A stretch of 7,590 bases of DNA from Nitrospirota bacterium (GTDB taxonomy: Bacteria; Nitrospirota; Thermodesulfovibrionia; Thermodesulfovibrionales; JdFR-85): assembly GCA_015485235.1 (NCBI GenBank), contig WFTX01000127.1, positions 1-7,590 on the forward strand. The letters run 5' to 3'. The notes beneath the pieces are model-generated. The model did no database searches, was not told the DNA's origin, and saw only the letters and a program-made list of their open reading frames with translations. Both the position numbers and the translations under genes were made by a program. This document shows positions 5,797 to 7,590 of the stretch, piece after piece (the first letter of the stretch is position 1; each line of letters opens with the position of its first letter).

Positions 5797-6152
5797 GTAC
5801 GGGAAAGACGCTCCTGATCGTGGGCCCCAGGGTTCTTATCTCGCCTGAAGTCGGTGAAGAGAGGACATCGGCGGGGCTTTATCTCCCACCAACTGTAAGG
5901 GAGAAGGAAGAGGTGCAGGAAGGACTTGTAATAAAGACAGGCCCGGGGTATATCCTGCCGGAGTCGGGACAGTCCGATGAGCCCTGGATGGAGAGGAGAG
6001 AGCCTGCATATTTACCCCTGGAGGCAAGGGAAGGAGACTATGCCATATTCCTGAAGAAGGACGCTGTTGAGATTGAATACGACGGTAAGAAGTACCTGAT
6101 CGTTCCACATTCCGCCATCCTGGCGCTTGTCCGTCCTGAACTCAGAGAGTAG
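5793..6152 (+). CDS. GroES/Cpn10-family co-chaperonin, divergent and extended
   Basis: GroES caps the GroEL folding chamber in the cytoplasm. This 119-residue protein keeps the Cpn10 layout. An early strand (LLIVGPRVLISPE, 7-19) is followed by a mobile-loop region with RTSAGLYLPPT (24-34), where LYL occupies the place of the hydrophobic tripeptide that binds GroEL. Then come EGLVIKTGPG (43-52) and a C-terminal half with GDYAIFLKKDAVEIEY and IVPHSAILALV. Typical GroES has about 95 residues; the extra length lies mostly in the roof-hairpin region (about 53-75, with ESGQSDEPWMERREP). No groEL is adjacent, so it is probably a second, specialised GroES-like protein. GTG 5793 is chosen because its first bases overlap the TGA of a mini-cistron; TTG 5790 is the only other start before an in-frame stop at 5775. 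The only ribosome site is a weak GAAAGAGA (5776-5783). Confidence 0.82.
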   Translation: MSTGKTLLIVGPRVLISPEVGEERTSAGLYLPPTVREKEEVQEGLVIKTGPGYILPESGQSDEPWMERREPAYLPLEAREGDYAIFLKKDAVEIEYDGKKYLIVPHSAILALVRPELRE

Positions 6153-6209
6153 GAAGGAGGAGGTGGTAGAGTCTTGAGCCTTTTCTGATGTTTTAAATTT
6201 AACTGTAAA

Positions 6210-6217
6210 AAGGAGGT
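6210..6217 (+). promoter_or_regulatory. Strong Shine-Dalgarno of the periplasmic-protein gene
   Basis: AAGGAGGT lies 6 bases before ATG 6224 and fixes that start. The 71-bp spacer upstream (6153-6223) is AT-rich in the middle (6191-6204) and could hold a promoter, but I see no hexamer pair good enough to name. Confidence 0.85.
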
Positions 6218-6223
6218 TGGTCT

Positions 6224-6703
6224 ATGAAATTGCTCAAATCGATCCTGTCTATGGTGGTTGTTTTATCCCTTGCTGTTTCTTTTTCGTCTGTTGTCTTTGC
6301 AAAGGCAAAGGATAAAAAAATCGTACCTGAGCATGTAAGGATCGCCATAAAGAACATGAGCCTTAAGAAGGAGAAACAGGAGAAGCTCAATGCTATTGTA
6401 GAGAAATTTTATGCAAAGAGAAAGGCCCTCAGAAAGGAGAGGAACAGACTTCTTCGTTCCTACAAAAAGAAAATCAAAGCCAAGGAGAAGGTTGATTATT
6501 CCGGGTTTGTGAAGGAATATGCGAGAATCACTGAAGACCTTGCAAAGGTGGAGATGGATTATATAAAGGCCCTACAGTCTGACCTCACAGACGAGGAGTT
6601 TACAGACTTTTTTCTGAATATCGTCAAGGCGAGAAAGGAAATCAGGAAAAACCAGGCAAAAAAGAAGCTTCAAAAGAATATATCAGGCCAGTCTCAAAAA
6701 TAA
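6224..6703 (+). CDS. Small basic periplasmic helical protein, possibly Spy/CpxP-like
   Basis: A 159-residue precursor with a clear Sec signal peptide: basic MKLLK, a hydrophobic core (7-24) and a cleavage site after VFA (Ala26). The mature part of about 133 residues is nearly all predicted helix, very rich in Lys and Arg, and has no cysteine. Charged helices at about 47-88 (EKQEKLNAIVEKFYAKRKAL) and 91-120 are followed by LTDEEFTDFF (121-130), which recalls the LTxxQ-type motif of periplasmic helical chaperones and metal-response proteins of the Spy/CpxP/CnrR class. The resemblance rests on size, helix pattern and this one motif, so the family is uncertain. It is separated from the GroES-like gene by 71 bp and has a strong ribosome site, so it may be independently expressed. 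It converges with the GspC-like gene, leaving only 23 bp between stops and no convincing terminator. Confidence 0.75.
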   Translation: MKLLKSILSMVVVLSLAVSFSSVVFAKAKDKKIVPEHVRIAIKNMSLKKEKQEKLNAIVEKFYAKRKALRKERNRLLRSYKKKIKAKEKVDYSGFVKEYARITEDLAKVEMDYIKALQSDLTDEEFTDFFLNIVKARKEIRKNQAKKKLQKNISGQSQK

Positions 6704-6726
6704 TAAAGTCAGCACTTTTATGATGC

Positions 6727-7350
6727 TCAGCGTTGCCGGGGCCGTCTCCTCTTGAGGGGACGCCTCATCTTCTTCTTTTTCTTTTTGTCAGCGCGGGTTG
6801 ATCCTATCAGTGGCTTCTTGTGCTTTTCTTTGCTGGAGTCTTCTATACGGTAAATAAAGGAGTCATCTTCATCACCTATCAAGATGGAGTTTTCAGTGAT
6901 CTCAAGCACCCTATAGCCGGATATCTTATCCTGTTCTTTTATCAGTCGTTGCCGTTTCCCTCGTCCCGGCGTGGAAAGGGGATTTTTTTTGTCTTCAATC
7001 AGGGCAAGACGGGTGTCGCCGGAAAGGATGGTTCCATAGATGATTATATCAGGCTTTTCCTTTTTTGTATCCTCAATCGATGTTTTGCTTTCCCTGGGTT
7101 TCCGGTCCGGATGAAACAGGTTTTTCTCTGAAACGATACTGTACTCCTGAGGAGGAGCTTGAGTGCTTGCCCCCGGCTTCTTTGGTTTCTCCGGGACTGT
7201 TTTTTTGCTGCTTCCTGTATTGATCCGAGTGTTAAGCTCCTCAGCAGGGAATGTGAAATCGCTTATTTTTCTGTAGGTTCTATAAAGAGAGACTGACAAA
7301 AGCAGAACAATTGTAAACAGAAGAATGTTTATTACTGTGAAGTGTCTCAT
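6727..7350 (-). CDS. GspC-like (type II secretion HR-domain) inner-membrane protein
   Basis: A 207-residue bitopic protein. A short cytoplasmic start leads to one membrane helix (6-23), a Pro/Lys-rich periplasmic linker (about 45-68), then a folded domain: EYSIVSEKNLFHPDRKP (69-85), IIIYGTILSGDTRLALIED (102-120) and ISGYRVLEITENSILI (143-158). This order ('NLF' box, 'GTl...ALIED', then 'v.eI....v.l') is that of the homology region of GspC, which links the type II secretion inner-membrane platform to the secretin GspD; PilP-like proteins share the fold. It lacks the C-terminal PDZ domain of classical GspC and ends in a strikingly basic tail (about 187-207: six consecutive Lys, then Arg-rich). 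No other secretion gene is visible. The ATG at 7350 has only a weak AGAAAGA upstream. The 77-bp AT-rich spacer before it contains a TATAAA (minus strand, 7379-7374) that could be a -10 box. Confidence 0.65.
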   Translation of the reverse strand: MRHFTVINILLFTIVLLLSVSLYRTYRKISDFTFPAEELNTRINTGSSKKTVPEKPKKPGASTQAPPQEYSIVSEKNLFHPDRKPRESKTSIEDTKKEKPDIIIYGTILSGDTRLALIEDKKNPLSTPGRGKRQRLIKEQDKISGYRVLEITENSILIGDEDDSFIYRIEDSSKEKHKKPLIGSTRADKKKKKKMRRPLKRRRPRQR

Positions 7351-7427
7351 AATGTTTGATCTTTCTGAATGTATTTATAAATTGTAGAAATATATATTAC
7401 CATAATTCCTCGACAGGGGGTGGAGAA

Positions 7428-7589
7428 TCAGTCTTTTTCGTCATTTGAGTCTCGAGAACTGTTCTGTTTCCTGACTTCATATTCCATAAGTGATATCTGC
7501 TGTGTGAGTTCCTTGACCTTGCCCTTCAGGTCAGAAGTAACGAGGGAGAAGTAGAGCAGGGCTACTACGAAGACAATAGAGATAAGGAG
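7428..7589 (-). CDS. C-terminal part of a membrane protein, probably DUF2304 family (partial)
   Basis: The last 53 codons of a gene that enters from the right edge: a hydrophobic helix (LLISIVFVVALLYFSLVTSDL) followed by an amphipathic helix KVKELTQQISLMEYEVRKQN and a hydrophilic end, RDSNDEKD, stopping at TGA 7428-7430. A final membrane helix followed by a short 'xLxxRIxxLxQxIALLE'-style coiled coil is how DUF2304 proteins end; these are small membrane proteins of about 110-120 residues often found beside glycosyltransferases. With less than half the protein visible, the family call is tentative. It runs in the same direction as the GspC-like gene, with 77 AT-rich bases between them. Confidence 0.5.
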   Translation of the reverse strand, partial: LLISIVFVVALLYFSLVTSDLKGKVKELTQQISLMEYEVRKQNSSRDSNDEKD

Positions 7590-7590
7590 G

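Noticed and set aside
6704..6726. AAAGT/ACTTT stem between the convergent periplasmic and GspC-like genes
   Set aside because: Only five A/T-rich pairs with no extension; too weak to call a terminator.
6820..7131. A 103-codon plus-strand frame over the GspC-like gene
   Set aside because: Opposite strand to a gene with a coherent membrane helix, linker and homology region; the Phe-rich product is the mirror of Lys codons.
7351..7427. AT-rich 77-bp spacer as a transfer junction or attachment site
   Set aside because: No direct or inverted repeats, tRNA end or integrase nearby; it is adequately explained as a promoter region.

Overview
The window is a 7.6 kb piece of a bacterial chromosome and looks like a metagenomic or draft-genome contig. 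Bases 1-19 are not genomic: they match exactly the 19-bp mosaic end of the Nextera (Tn5) sequencing adapter. The genes point to a Gram-negative bacterium: there is a ZapA/ZapB division pair, a single-chain PurL, a GspC-like inner-membrane protein and a signal-peptide-bearing periplasmic protein. GC content is moderate, Ile ATA and Arg AGG codons are frequent, and several genes have full-length AAGGAGG Shine-Dalgarno sites. I would guess a Nitrospirota- or Desulfobacterota-like lineage, but this is a weak inference with no marker gene behind it.

Layout. (1) 20-3122 (+): most of a large phosphoribosylformylglycinamidine synthase gene (purL), cut at its 5' end by the contig edge. (2) 3141-4730 (-), read right to left: a UPF0158 protein, a ZapB-like coiled-coil protein, ZapA and a host-attachment/eRF1-like protein. 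The last three form a compact cluster behind an extended -10 promoter. PurL and this cluster converge on a short hairpin at 3132-3157. (3) 4731-4931: a 200-bp divergent promoter region. (4) 4932-6703 (+): a 59-residue SEC-C zinc-motif protein (too short for many gene callers), a six-helix DUF2301-type membrane protein, a divergent GroES-family protein without groEL, and a small, very basic periplasmic helical protein. (5) 6727-7589 (-): a GspC-like single-pass membrane protein, and upstream of it the 3' end of a gene whose product resembles the DUF2304 family; that gene runs off the window.

The genes do not form one pathway. They cover purine synthesis, Z-ring assembly and several poorly characterised proteins. 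I found no CRISPR array, tRNA, rRNA, insertion sequence, prophage or defence cassette, and no convincing new multi-gene system. The points most worth a second look are small: a 13-bp promoter core found identically at two sites on opposite strands, start-codon corrections for zapB, zapA and the GroES-like gene, the missed SEC-C microprotein, a 13-codon mini-cistron coupled to the GroES-like gene, the unusual GroES itself, and two G8 tracts in one membrane-protein gene.
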